Shown: piece after piece, positions 41,850 to 50,811 of the stretch | Layout of the letters: every line of letters begins with the position of its first letter | Numbering within the stretch: position 1 is the first letter of the stretch | Assembly (NCBI RefSeq): GCF_051859025.1 | Contig: NZ_JBHYGL010000001.1 | Coordinates: forward strand, 248,001 to 312,000 | Length of the DNA: 64,000 nt | Direction of reading: 5' to 3' | Source: Falsiroseomonas sp051859025 | GTDB taxonomy: Bacteria; Pseudomonadota; Alphaproteobacteria; Acetobacterales; Acetobacteraceae | Position numbers and translations under genes: made by a program | The notes under the pieces: generated by a model | Seen by the model: only the letters and a program-made list of their open reading frames with translations | Told to the model about the DNA's origin: nothing | Database searches by the model: none

Positions 41850-42824
41850 ATGTCCGTGACTGCGATGACGCGCCGGGGCGCCCTGGCGGCGGGGCTGGCG
41901 ATGGCGGCGATGCCAGCCGGCGCGCAGGAAAGGTTCCCGACGCGGCCCGTGCGCCTGATCGTCGCCTTCCCGCCCGGCGGCGGCACGGACATCCTGGGGC
42001 GCCTGCTGGCGCAACGGATGCAGGAGGCGCTGGGCCAGCCGGTGGTGGTGGAGAACCGGGGCGGCGCCGGCGGCAACATCGCCGCGGTCGCCGTCGCGCA
42101 ATCGACCCCCGATGGCTATGCCGTGCTCTTCACCGGCAGCAGCCTGGCGGTGAACGAGGTCCTGTTCCGCAGCCCCGGCTATGACAGCCGGCGCGATTTC
42201 GCCGCGGTGGCGCGCCCGGCCTCCACGCCCATGATGCTGGTGGTACACAAGGATCTGGCGGCGCGGGACGTGGCCGGCCTGATCGCCGATGCCAAGGCGC
42301 GGCCCGGCGCGCTGAACTGCGCGGTCCCGGGCGCCGGCACCAGCCAGCATTTGGCCTTCGAACTGTTCAACGAGATGGCGGGCACGCGCATCACCGGCGT
42401 GCCCTATCGCGGCGGCGGCCCCGCCATCGCCGCGGTGGTGAGCGGCGAGGTGCAGATGCTCTTCACCTCCGCCGGGTCGGTGGAGGCGCTGGTGCGGGAT
42501 GGGCGGATGCGCGCACTTGCCGTCACCACCCGCGCGCGCCTGCCCGGCTGGCCGGCGGTGCCGACGGTGGCGGAGGCGCTGCCGGGCTATGTGGCGGAGC
42601 TCTGGTACGGCCTCTACGCCCCCGCCGCGACGCCGGCCGCGGTGGTGGCGGTGCTGGAGGGCGCGGTGAGGGACAGCGTGGCGGACGCTGGCTTCGCCCA
42701 GCGCCTGCGCGACCGGGGGTTCGAGCCCGATTTCCTCGGCGCCGCCGCCACCGCCGCCGCGACGCAGGAAGAACGGGCGCGCTGGGAACCCGTCATCCGC
42801 CGCGCCGGGATCACGCCGGAATGA
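41850..42824 (+). CDS. Bug/TctC-family periplasmic substrate-binding receptor
   Basis: A 324-residue receptor paralogous to the one at 24348-25322. MTRRGALAAGLAMAAMPAGAQ is a twin-arginine-like leader (the annotated start adds MSVTA). LIVAFPPGGGTDILGRLLAQRM, VVENRGGAGGNIAAVAVAQSTPDGY and ITGVPYRGGGPAIAAVVSGEVQMLF are Bug hallmarks. GGGGAGGAA immediately precedes the ATG at 41850. It overlaps the MOSC gene by 4 bp, an unusual operon partner for a Bug protein. Ligand unknown. Confidence 0.87.
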   Translation: MSVTAMTRRGALAAGLAMAAMPAGAQERFPTRPVRLIVAFPPGGGTDILGRLLAQRMQEALGQPVVVENRGGAGGNIAAVAVAQSTPDGYAVLFTGSSLAVNEVLFRSPGYDSRRDFAAVARPASTPMMLVVHKDLAARDVAGLIADAKARPGALNCAVPGAGTSQHLAFELFNEMAGTRITGVPYRGGGPAIAAVVSGEVQMLFTSAGSVEALVRDGRMRALAVTTRARLPGWPAVPTVAEALPGYVAELWYGLYAPAATPAAVVAVLEGAVRDSVADAGFAQRLRDRGFEPDFLGAAATAAATQEERARWEPVIRRAGITPE

Positions 42825-43528
42825 GCCGCCTCATCGGCCATGTCCGCGACCTCCGCCGCTTTCCCGTCAAGTCGATGGGCGGCGAGGCGCGCGACGCCTT
42901 GGAACTGCGTTGGCCGGGCATCCTCGGCGACCGGCAATTCGCCTTCCACCGGCTGGCGGAGCGCGGGCGCTTTCCCTGGCTGACGGCGCGCAACGTCGCG
43001 GCGATGGTGCTGCACCAGCCCCGCTACGCGGACCCCGACGACCCCCGGACCAGCGCCGTGACGGTGCGGATTCCGGAGGGCGAGGAGATGGATCTGCACG
43101 ACCCCGCGCTGCTGGCGCGCCTCGCGGCGGAAGCCGGGCAGCCCATCGGGCTGATGCAGGTGGGCCGGGGCGTCTTCGACACGATGCCCGTCTCCCTCGG
43201 CACCACCGGCGGGCTTGGCCTGGTGGATGCGATGCATGGGGCGGCGCTGGACCCGCGGCGCTTCCGGCTGAACGTCCTGATCGAGACGAGCGAGCCGGAA
43301 GAGGCGCTGAAGGGCAGGCGCCTGGCTTTCGGCAGTGGCGCGGCGCTGCTGGTGAATGAGGGTATTCCCCGCTGCGCGATGGTGCAGGTCGATCCGGACA
43401 GGGCGCTGCGCGATCCCTCCGTCCAGAAGACCGTGGTGCATCACTTCGACAATTGCGTCGGCCTCTACGCGGCCACGGCGGCCTGTGGCGCCATCCGCAT
43501 GGGTGATGCGGTGGTGGTGCTGGACTGA
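42821..43528 (+). CDS. MOSC-domain protein
   Basis: A 235-residue protein. The N-terminal MOSC_N part reads RDLRRFPVKSMGGEARDALELRWPGILGDRQFAF. The MOSC core has RFRLNVLIE and the conserved cysteine in VNEGIPRCAMVQVDPDRA. MOSC domains in MoCo sulfurase C-termini and in YcbX/mARC bind sulphur-carrying molybdenum cofactor; free-standing ones such as this may act in N-hydroxylated compound reduction with a redox partner. YcbX has a C-terminal ferredoxin domain, which is absent here. Its ATG overlaps the Bug receptor stop. Confidence 0.82.
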   Translation: MSRLIGHVRDLRRFPVKSMGGEARDALELRWPGILGDRQFAFHRLAERGRFPWLTARNVAAMVLHQPRYADPDDPRTSAVTVRIPEGEEMDLHDPALLARLAAEAGQPIGLMQVGRGVFDTMPVSLGTTGGLGLVDAMHGAALDPRRFRLNVLIETSEPEEALKGRRLAFGSGAALLVNEGIPRCAMVQVDPDRALRDPSVQKTVVHHFDNCVGLYAATAACGAIRMGDAVVVLD

Positions 43529-43568
43529 GCCCCTGGGAAGCCGCGCCGCCACGGGGTAGCTTCGGGGC

Positions 43569-44471
43569 GTGACAGCAGCCCGACGCCACCTTGCCCTCGG
43601 GCTTTTCTTCGGCCTGACGGCCGCCATCACCTGGGGCAGCCAGGCGGTGGTGGCGCGGGCGGGGACGCTGGCGGGGTACTCGCCGCTTGATCTGTCGGTC
43701 CTGCGCTTCTCCACGGCGGCGCTTATCCTGCTGCCCTTCGCCTGGCGGGGGCGCCACGCGCTGGCCCGCGTCGGGCCCTGGCGGCTGCTGGTGCTGGCGT
43801 GTTGCGGGGGGTTCGGCAATTCGCTGCTGTTCGGCGGCGGCGTCGTCTTCGCGCCGGCCACCCATGGCGGCACCATCGCCCCCATCACCGCGGCCGTTTC
43901 CGGGGCTTTGCTGGCCATTCCGGCCTTGAAGGAGGTCCCGACGCGGGGGCGGGTGGTGGCGCTGGGGGCGCTGGCGCTGGGCTTGTTGCTGCTGGGGTGG
44001 GACGGGTTGCAGGGCGACCATCCCGGGGCCTGGCGGGGCGATATCCTGTTGTTCTTCGCGGGCGCGATCTGGGGCGGATTCACGGTGCTGCTGCGCCGCT
44101 GGTCGATCCCGGCCTTGCCGGCGACGGCGGCGATCTGCGGGATTTCCGCCCTGGTGGTCATCCCGCCCTGGGTGCTGCTGGGCTTCGGCGCGGTGCCTGA
44201 CCTGCGCTGGCAGGATGCGGCGCTGCAGATGGGGGGACAGGGGATCATGTCCTCCGTCATCGCCATCAGCCTTTATGCCAAGGCCACGGAATACCTGGGC
44301 GCGACGCGGGCGGCCTGCGTCTCCACCATGATGCCGGTGGCGGCCATCATCCTGTCCGTCACCCTGCTGGGGGAGAGTCTCGGGCTGCTGAAGCTGGCCG
44401 GCGTGGCGCTGGCGGTCGCGGCCATGCTGGGCGCCGTGCTGTTCACGGGCAGGCGGAGCGTCGCGCCGTGA
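43569..44471 (+). CDS. EamA/DMT-family transporter
   Basis: A 300-residue integral membrane protein with about ten hydrophobic helices in two repeated halves. Each half carries an EamA-like pattern: LALGLFFGLTAAITWGSQAVVARAG and later GDILLFFAGAIWGGFTVLLRRW. Family members export amino acids or other metabolites. The GTG at 43569 is the only reasonable start. It follows the MOSC gene by 40 bp on the same strand and may share its transcript. AT-rich sequence with an inverted repeat (44482-44496) follows the stop and may terminate it. Confidence 0.82.
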   Translation: MTAARRHLALGLFFGLTAAITWGSQAVVARAGTLAGYSPLDLSVLRFSTAALILLPFAWRGRHALARVGPWRLLVLACCGGFGNSLLFGGGVVFAPATHGGTIAPITAAVSGALLAIPALKEVPTRGRVVALGALALGLLLLGWDGLQGDHPGAWRGDILLFFAGAIWGGFTVLLRRWSIPALPATAAICGISALVVIPPWVLLGFGAVPDLRWQDAALQMGGQGIMSSVIAISLYAKATEYLGATRAACVSTMMPVAAIILSVTLLGESLGLLKLAGVALAVAAMLGAVLFTGRRSVAP

Positions 44472-45015
44472 GGGTGTGACTTTTTAGTCACTAAAATCTA
44501 AACCCGATTTAGCCCTTTTAGTCCTTTTAGTGCCGTTTTCGCGGCTGCCTCTGGCTCTCACCGGGTGGGCCTGCGGGCATGGCTCGCGGGCGTGATGGTT
44601 GGAAGCAGCATCACCCATGTGATGGTCGCCCAATGCGAGACCTCGATCGGCATCCTGAACCCGATCAAACCCATCGCCGCCATCTGCCGCCGCGCCGACA
44701 TGTTCCGCTTCACGCAAGCCATCCAGCTGCTGCTGGCTTTCGCGGGGGCGCCGCGAGAACACGCGGAGGAAGGCGGCATCGAAGGCCGCCATGCCCGCTA
44801 CCGCCGAAGCGGGCTGCGCCTGCCGGATGGCATGCGGCACGCAGGTTTCCGCACATTGCTGGAGGACGAGGTCTCGCCCCCATCGTCGGTACCTCTCACG
44901 AACCGCTGGACCCCGCGCGCCCCGAACCGGCACTGCCCCTCGCCAGCGCGCTTCGAGTCTTCGCTCTGTGGGAACGCGAACAGGAAGCGGGTCGTGGCGC
45001 GCGACCTACCCGGCT
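44472..45015. other. Unassigned region with AT-rich repeats, possibly decayed sequence
   Basis: About 540 bases in which I cannot support a gene. At the left edge there is an AT-rich island with a perfect 15-bp palindrome TTTTAGTCACTAAAA (44482-44496) and two direct copies of CCTTTTAGT (44514-44522, 44523-44531). Open frames run on both strands at 44550-44940, but none resembles a known protein and their lengths are what this base composition gives by chance. The stretch adjoins the IS1380 remnant zone and may be a damaged gene or transposon part. Confidence 0.5.
44482..44496. repeat. 15-bp palindrome TTTTAGT-C-ACTAAAA
   Basis: Perfect inverted repeat 11 bp after the EamA gene stop. With the T-rich copies that follow, it could act as a transcription terminator or as a binding site. 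Confidence 0.7.
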
Positions 45016-45537
45016 TCAGGGCAGGTGCTGCCCGCTGACCGTCACGACGTTGACCCGCGCCCAGCGGACGGGGTCGAGAGCGACCGTACCCTCCGGCACG
45101 TCGCGGAGGGTTGGGATGCCGCCGGTATCGGTGATCCGGATGCGACGATCGCCGGTCGCCTCCGCGTTGTCGGCGCGGGTGGTCTGGCGCTCGCCGCTCG
45201 GCAGCGTCACCTGCCGGCTGCTGCTGCCGCAACTGCCGGTATCGCCGGACCGCCAAGGCCGCGGGGAGCAGGCGCCAGCGCGCAGCACGACGCTGCGCCG
45301 CAGCGCCAGCGCGCCGGTTTCGATCCGCGCGCGCAGCGCCTCCCTGTTCGCATCGTTCACCGCGATTTCGCCTGAGAAGCGCTTGGGGTCATGGCCGTTC
45401 TGGCAGAGACAATGGACTTCGAAGACCGGGGCCGCGTCGGCGGCTTCCTGAGCGAAAGCGGCGCCGGCACCCCATCCGGCCGTGAGCAACAGGGCGCCGA
45501 TCGAGGCCCCCGCCATCCAGGTTGCGCACTTGATCAA
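45016..45537 (-). CDS. Secreted protein of unknown function
   Basis: A 173-residue protein with a signal peptide: MIKCATWMAGASIGALLLTAGWGAGAAFAQ. The TTG at 45537 is preferred because GAGGAG lies 10 bp upstream; an ATG seven codons later is possible. The mature part has five cysteines (FEVHCLCQNGHD, GACSPRP, GSCGSSS), suggesting disulphides in the periplasm. A predicted beta-rich second half includes TLPSGERQTTRADN and RIRITDTGGIPTLRDVPEGTV. I do not recognise the family. It lies at the edge of the IS1380 remnant and could be accessory DNA. Confidence 0.6.
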   Translation of the reverse strand: MIKCATWMAGASIGALLLTAGWGAGAAFAQEAADAAPVFEVHCLCQNGHDPKRFSGEIAVNDANREALRARIETGALALRRSVVLRAGACSPRPWRSGDTGSCGSSSRQVTLPSGERQTTRADNAEATGDRRIRITDTGGIPTLRDVPEGTVALDPVRWARVNVVTVSGQHLP

Positions 45538-45599
45538 GGCTGCGTTGCTCCTCTGTCAGGCAAATTCTATTTTCTAAATGAGTAAACATTCCCCGGATG

Positions 45600-46976
45600 G
45601 GTGGTCAATCCCACCGTGGAGACGATGAGAGCGCACGGATGGCGCCTGCGCGGCGTCGGAGTGGTGCGTGGTCCCCGCTGTCGCGGAAGTTGTGTCCTTC
45701 CGCGTGCAATCTGGACGCGGTTCTCCCGCCGCCGGTCTGCGCGACCGATACCAACAGCGAAGCTGACCATCGGCGTGGCGCCCCGGGGCACAGCGCGGAG
45801 ATTGCCGCGACGATCTGCAGGAACAGCGCGCGGCACCATGATCTCTGCCATCCGGAAGGCGATCCAGCGGCCATGCCGGACAATCTTGGCGCCGGTCTTG
45901 ACCAGCCGATCGCGCAGCGTGGTCAGCGACCAGTGCTTGACCTTTGCCCGCAGTGCCAGCGTCGGAGGAAGTGGGCCAGGTTGTAGGCCAGGGCGTGCAG
46001 CCGCACCGCGTTGGCGGCAAAGCGCATGCAGGACAGCCGGGTCCAGATGATTGCGCTCTCGCCCTCCCTGATAAGCTGCTCCGCTGTGCCGCGCTGGTTG
46101 TAGAAGGCGAACACCCGCTCGGCCGGGCGGGTCACGTTGGTCACGCCGAACCCGACGCGGGGATGCAGGTCGCCAGGGTGCCGTTCGCTCTTCGCTACAA
46201 CGCGGCGGGCTTCACTCCAGGATACGGCGCGATAGCTGAAGCTGGCGTGATTGCGGCCATGCGCCGGGCGTCCGACCGGACGCTTGAGCCGCCAGGCGAT
46301 ATTCTGCCGGAGCCGGGATTGGCGGGCAGCCGGATCGTGTACTTTTGGCCCTCGGCCTCCAGCAGTTTGTAGCCGTGCGGCTTGGCGAAGGCCGCGTCGG
46401 CGCGGAAACTCCGGCGCTGCATCCGGCCCCGGTATCGCGCGATTACGGGTGCCGGCGCGTCGTGCCACTCGGCCACGCTCTGCCGGGCCGCAGCGCGCAC
46501 CGCTCCCGGTCGCCGAACTGCTTGAACACGAACGGGGGATGGTAACGGATGCAGCCAACATGGCCGTTGCAGGCGCTATCTTCCTGGGTGCCGCAGGTCT
46601 CACTGACTCTGCTGTCCAGGTCGAGAACGATGACAGGCCCAGGATTGTGGGCATGAACCCGGTCGATCCAGGTGCCCGAGAGATCGGCCATATCGGCCAG
46701 TTTCGCCTTGCTGGTCAGTCAGCCCGTCTGTAACCGGCCCATCTGGCTGGTCGAGGCGGCCAGGCTATCCAGCCCACCGCGATTGACCACCGCGCGCCCC
46801 GTCGGATCATGCGCCAGGCGATCGGCGTCGTTCATATCCTCATGTCCGGCGACACGACCGAACACCGCCTGCCGCAGCAGCCCGGCATGGGAAGTAATCC
46901 GGCTGCCCTGGAACTCGAGCTTCAGGCGACGGGTGAAATCGATCTGCCTGCCGCCGTCATCCGTCGGGTGGTCCAT
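45600..46976 (-). pseudogene. Decayed IS1380-family transposase
   Basis: Pieces of one IS1380-type DDE transposase are spread over at least three frames. The N-terminal piece (46976-46719) reads LEFQGSRITSHAGLLRQAVF then GRVAGHEDMNDADRLAHDP, apparently with an internal deletion. The central piece (46691-46443) reads PGPVIVLDLDSRVSETCGTQ, and FVFKQFGDRERCALRPG. The next (46500-46195) has ADAAFAKPHGYKLLEAEG and KYTIRLPANPGS. The C-terminal piece (46300-45900) has RVVAKSERHPGDLHPRVGFG, FAFYNQRGTAEQLIREGESA and AANAVRLHALAYNLAHFLRR. A last broken part runs to about 45600. Frameshifts and the deletion make it inactive. Clear terminal inverted repeats were not found. Confidence 0.85.
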
Positions 46977-47255
46977 CGCACCGCCACCGAAGAAGCCTCA
47001 GTCTGTTGAAAATTTGGCAAAATCGTTGATGCGGGTCACCACAATCGAAGTCCTCCTGGAGGACTATATAGAACATAAAGAGAACAACCTCGCCAGGCAA
47101 GCAAAATCGCCGGTCAGCCGCAGCTCCGGCGGCCCCATCGGCAATCCCCGCGGAGGTAGCGCATCACCGGCCATTCCCGGATACGCGGCCACCCCGCGAG
47201 GAGGGCTGCGGCGAAGAGCCCGCCCACCACCAGCCAGTCCCGGCGGTTCAGCGCC
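46977..47255. other. Flank of the IS remnant, no confident gene
   Basis: It contains an AT-rich stretch (TTGAAAATTTGGCAAAATCG near 47004), a 15-bp perfect palindrome at 47050-47064 and the sequence ACTATATAGAACATAAAG. On the minus strand a frame without a normal start codon would read LNRRDWLVVGGLFAAALLAG at about 47250-47190, a possible single-helix membrane peptide or the remains of one. Confidence 0.45.
47050..47064. repeat. 15-bp palindrome GTCCTCC-T-GGAGGAC beside the IS remnant
   Basis: Perfect inverted repeat in the AT-rich flank about 75 bp from the transposase remnant start. It contains GGAGGA on both strands. Could be part of an IS end or an operator. Confidence 0.6.
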
Positions 47256-47441
47256 TTATGGCTCCGGGTCCTGCCGGGCCCAGCGGGGCATGGCGCAGCC
47301 CATCAGCGCGGCCATCCGGTCCCGTGCCAGCAGCTTCTCGCGGCTCAGGCGGCGGATGGCGATTTCATCGGGAACGCCGCGAGACCGTTCGGCGGCGATC
47401 AGCCGTTCCAGATCCGCCAGGCGGTTCACCAGGCGCGCCAT
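47256..47441 (-). CDS. Small YdcH/DUF465-like protein
   Basis: A 61-residue helical protein: MARLVNRLADLERLIAAERS, then RGVPDEIAIRRLSREKLLARDRMAAL. The pattern of an N-terminal helix, a proline-aspartate turn and L-K/R-x-x-K-L-x-x-x-D is that of the DUF465 (YdcH) family of small coiled-coil proteins of unknown function. The start at 47441 has GGGGGAAC upstream on the coding strand; a longer in-frame start at 47504 would add a glycine/proline-rich leader that does not look real. Confidence 0.6.
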   Translation of the reverse strand: MARLVNRLADLERLIAAERSRGVPDEIAIRRLSREKLLARDRMAALMGCAMPRWARQDPEP

Positions 47442-47699
47442 CAGCGTTCCCCCTTGCAGGGTGCCTCCTGGCAACAGGCCGCCGGGCGGTATGCTCCCAT
47501 CCATGATCCCCAGACCTCCTTGTTCCGTCGCTGCGCGGGGGCGCGGCGGCTCAGTGGGAGGCCCGACATCGCGGGTGCCGGGGGGCAGACCGCCAGAGGG
47601 GCCCGGGCCTCAGATGAAAGGCTGGACCCGGCTCGTGTCGATTTCAAGACCGTAATGCGACACGGCTTGGTGTTTAACTGCAATGAGTTCACGGATGAT

Positions 47700-48122
47700 T
47701 CAGACGCTTCCCGAAAGGCGGGGCACGGCCGCCCAACTCGTCGTCACATGGGCGCAGGGATCGGCCGAACCTTCCGCGCGCAGCGTGACCTCCCCGTAGG
47801 ACAGCGTCCGCCCTTTCTTGATGACACGCGCCTCCGCCAGCACCGCGCCGGGGGGTGGGGCGCGGAGGAAGGTGATGGAAAGGCTTGCGGTCAGGCTCTC
47901 ATCCCGCCCGCCCGTCAGGGTCAGCAGCGCCGCCCACATCGCCACATCCGCCAGCCCCATCAGGGCGGGGCCGGAGACGGTGCCGCCGGGGCGCAGCAGA
48001 TCCTCGCGCTGGGGCAGGCGGAGCAGAGCGCGCCCATCGGCGGCTTCCAGCACCTCGACCCCCCAGGCGCCGGCCAGCGGCACGCCGGTGCGGACGCGCT
48101 CCGTCAGCTCGGCGGCGTTCAC
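47700..48122 (-). CDS. PaaI-family thioesterase (hotdog fold)
   Basis: A 140-residue hotdog-fold protein. The active-site helix and loop read LLRPGGTVSGPALMGLADVAMWAALL, and the strand segment TASLSITFLRAPPPGAVLAEARVIKKGRTLSYGEVTLRA is typical of PaaI/YbgC-like acyl-CoA thioesterases. GTG at 48122 overlaps the hutI stop (GTGA), making it the fourth gene of the hutU-hutH-hutI row. A role in histidine breakdown is not established for such proteins; it may clear a CoA thioester or simply be co-regulated. Confidence 0.8.
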   Translation of the reverse strand: MNAAELTERVRTGVPLAGAWGVEVLEAADGRALLRLPQREDLLRPGGTVSGPALMGLADVAMWAALLTLTGGRDESLTASLSITFLRAPPPGAVLAEARVIKKGRTLSYGEVTLRAEGSADPCAHVTTSWAAVPRLSGSV

Positions 48123-49324
48123 TGGCCCACCACAACGCGGCCGATACAGGGATTCCGACCAAGCCAGTAGCAGAGCTCCGCAGGGCGGTTGATGGCGAAC
48201 AGGGCGAGGTCGCAGCGCAGCCCCGGCGCCAGCGCGCCGCGATCCGAAAGGCCCAGCGCCGCCGCGGCATGGGTGGTGACGCCCGCCAGCGCCTCCGCCA
48301 CCGTCAGCCGGAACAGGGTGCAGCCGAGGTTGAGCATCAGCAGTAAATTGGGGGAGGGACAGGAGCCCGGGTTGCAATCCGTCGCCAGCGCCATGCGCAG
48401 CCCGGCGGCGCGCATGGCCGCGATGTCCGGCAGGTGGGTTTCGCGGATGAAGTAGTAGGCGCCGGGCAGCAGCACGCCGACGGTGCCGGCCTTCGCCATC
48501 GCCGCGATGCCCTCCGCATTGGCGTATTCGATGTGGTCGGCGGACAGCGCCTCATACCGCGCGGCCAGGGCCGCGCCGCCATCGTCGCGCAACTGGTCGG
48601 CGTGGAGCTTGACGTGCAGGCCCATGGCGCGGGCGGCGGCGAAGACTTCCTCCGTCTCCTCCGGCGTGAAGCCGATGACGCTGTCGGTGAAGACGTCGAC
48701 GGCATGGGCCAGGCCTTCCGCCGCGATGGTGGGAACGATGTGGCGGGCGACATGGCGGGCGAATTTCGCGCGCTGGCCCGCATATTCCGGCGGCACGGCA
48801 TGGGCGGCCAGCAGCGTCGCCTTGATGGTCACGTCCCGCTTCGCCCGCAGCGCGGTGGCCGCGTTCAGCATCCGCAATTCAGTATCGAGGTCGAGGCCGT
48901 AGCCCGACTTGATCTCCACCGTCGTGACGCCTTGCGCGAGCAATTCATCGAGGCGGGGGAGGGCGGAGGCGATCAGGTCTTCCTCCGTCGCCGCGCGGGT
49001 GGCGGCGACGGTGGAGAGGATGCCGCCGCCGGCCTTGGCGATGGCTTCGTAGCTCGCGCCTTCAAGGCGCAGTTCGAATTCGCGGGCGCGGTCGCCGGCG
49101 AAGACCAGATGGGTGTGGCAGTCGATCAGGCCGGGCAGGATCCAGGCGCCGTCGCAACGCGTCGTGATGGCGGCGCCAGCGGGGATGTCGCGGCGGCGGC
49201 CGACCCAGGCGATGCGGCCATCCTTCGCGGCGATGGCACCATCCTCGATGATGCCGAGCGGGTCGCCATCCCGGGGAACCATCGTGGCGACATGCGCATC
49301 GGTCCAGACGCGGTCGAAGCTCAT
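48119..49324 (-). CDS. hutI: Imidazolonepropionase
   Basis: A 401-residue amidohydrolase-fold enzyme that opens 4-imidazolone-5-propanoate to formiminoglutamate, the third step of histidine degradation. The metal motif is GLIDCHTHLVFAGDRAREFELRLEG; TVEIKSGYGLDLDTELRML, LLAAHAVPPEY, DVFTDSVIGFTPEETEEVF and ALATDCNPGSCPSPNLLLMLNLGCTLF are HutI signatures. Length matches the family. It overlaps hutH by 4 bp upstream and the thioesterase downstream. Confidence 0.95.
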   Translation of the reverse strand: MSFDRVWTDAHVATMVPRDGDPLGIIEDGAIAAKDGRIAWVGRRRDIPAGAAITTRCDGAWILPGLIDCHTHLVFAGDRAREFELRLEGASYEAIAKAGGGILSTVAATRAATEEDLIASALPRLDELLAQGVTTVEIKSGYGLDLDTELRMLNAATALRAKRDVTIKATLLAAHAVPPEYAGQRAKFARHVARHIVPTIAAEGLAHAVDVFTDSVIGFTPEETEEVFAAARAMGLHVKLHADQLRDDGGAALAARYEALSADHIEYANAEGIAAMAKAGTVGVLLPGAYYFIRETHLPDIAAMRAAGLRMALATDCNPGSCPSPNLLLMLNLGCTLFRLTVAEALAGVTTHAAAALGLSDRGALAPGLRCDLALFAINRPAELCYWLGRNPCIGRVVVGQ

Positions 49325-50811
49325 GCGGGAAGGTCCACCAGGGCAGCGAAGGCGCCATGCTGCACCAGGCGCTTCACCGCCGCCATGTCGGGGGCCATGA
49401 AGCGATCGGCGTCCCAATGCGCCGCCGCGCCACGCACCAATCCCTTCGCCTGCTCGATTGCGGCGGAGGATCGGAGCGGCGCGTGGAAATCGAGGCCCTG
49501 CGCCGCGCAGAGCAGTTCGATGGATAGGATGGTGGCCAGGTTGTCGGCCATCTCCGCCAGGCGCAAAGCGGCGTTGGTCGCCATGCTGACATGGTCTTCC
49601 TGGTTGGCGCTGGTGGGCAGGCTGTCCACGCTGCGGGGCGTGGCGAGGGCGCGGTTTTCCGCCACCATCGCGGCCGCCGTGACCTGGGCGATCATGAAAC
49701 CGGAATTGATGCCGCCCTCCGCCACCAGGAAGGCGGGCAGGCCGGAGAGGACGGGATCGACCAGGAGGGCGATGCGGCGTTCGCTGATGGCGCCGATCTC
49801 CGCGATGGCGAGGGCGATGGTGTCGGCGGCGAAGGCCACGGGCTCCGCGTGGAAATTGCCGCCGGAGAGGACATCGCCCTCCGCCGTGACCAGCGGATTG
49901 TCGGTGACGGCGTTGGCTTCGCGGACGAGGACTGTGGCGGCGTTGTCCAGCAGATCGAGGCAGGCGCCGGCGACCTGGGGCTGGCAGCGCAGGCAATAGG
50001 GGTCCTGCACGCGGCTGTCGCCTTCCCGGTGGCTGTCGCGGATGGCGCTGCCCTCCATCAGGGCGCGCAGCGTGGCGGCGCAGCGGATCTGGCCGGGCTG
50101 GTTGCGAAGCGCGTGGATGCGGGCGTCGAAGGGCGTGTCGGAACCGCGCGCGGCGTCCACGGACATGGCACCCGCCATCAGCGCGGTGCGCAGCATGTCC
50201 TGCGCGGCGAACAGGCCCGCCAGTGCGATGGCGGTCGAGACCTGCGTGCCGTTCAGCAGCGCGAGCCCTTCCTTCGGGCCGAGTTCCAGCGGCGCGATAT
50301 TGGCCAGCGCCAGCGCCTGGGTGCCGTCCAGCACCTGGTCGCCCGCGAAAGCCTCGCCTTCGCCGATCAACACCAGGGACATGTGGGCGAGTGGCGCGAG
50401 GTCCCCGGAGGCGCCGACGGAACCCTTGGCGGGGATCGCCGGCAGCACGTCATGCGACAGCAGGGCGAGCAGCGCGTCCACCACCACGGGCCGCACGCCG
50501 GAGGCGCCGCGCGCCAGCGACATGGCCTTGAGCGCCAGCACCAGGCGCACGATGGGGGCGGGCAGGAAGGCGCCGGTGCCGGCGGCGTGGCTGCGCAGCA
50601 GGTTCAACTGCAATTGCCGCAGCCGGTCCGGTGCGATGCGGGTGGAGGCGAGCTTCCCGAAGCCGGTATTGACGCCGTACAGCGCCTCCCCGGTCTCCAG
50701 CCGGCGTGCCAGCGCATCGGCGGAGGCTTGCGTGACGGCGCGCCAATCCTGGGGGAGTTCAGGCTGCGTGCCGCCGGCGATGGCGCGCAGCGTGGCGAGA
50801 GGGGCGGTCAT
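49321..50811 (-). CDS. hutH: Histidine ammonia-lyase
   Basis: A 496-residue enzyme that removes ammonia from histidine to give urocanate. The MIO-forming triad Ala134-Ser135-Gly136 lies in KGSVGASGDLAPLAHMSLVL; YGVNTGFGKLAS and the late QEDHVSMATNAALRL are family hallmarks. The ATG at 50811 overlaps the hutU stop by 4 bp; the upstream open frame is a shadow of hutU. Expression is expected under HutC control from the palindrome at 52523. Confidence 0.96.
   Translation of the reverse strand: MTAPLATLRAIAGGTQPELPQDWRAVTQASADALARRLETGEALYGVNTGFGKLASTRIAPDRLRQLQLNLLRSHAAGTGAFLPAPIVRLVLALKAMSLARGASGVRPVVVDALLALLSHDVLPAIPAKGSVGASGDLAPLAHMSLVLIGEGEAFAGDQVLDGTQALALANIAPLELGPKEGLALLNGTQVSTAIALAGLFAAQDMLRTALMAGAMSVDAARGSDTPFDARIHALRNQPGQIRCAATLRALMEGSAIRDSHREGDSRVQDPYCLRCQPQVAGACLDLLDNAATVLVREANAVTDNPLVTAEGDVLSGGNFHAEPVAFAADTIALAIAEIGAISERRIALLVDPVLSGLPAFLVAEGGINSGFMIAQVTAAAMVAENRALATPRSVDSLPTSANQEDHVSMATNAALRLAEMADNLATILSIELLCAAQGLDFHAPLRSSAAIEQAKGLVRGAAAHWDADRFMAPDMAAVKRLVQHGAFAALVDLPA

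Noticed and set aside
44550..44940. Overlapping open frames on both strands after the EamA gene
   Set aside because: No recognisable domain, poor start signals and length expected by chance. Left as unassigned.
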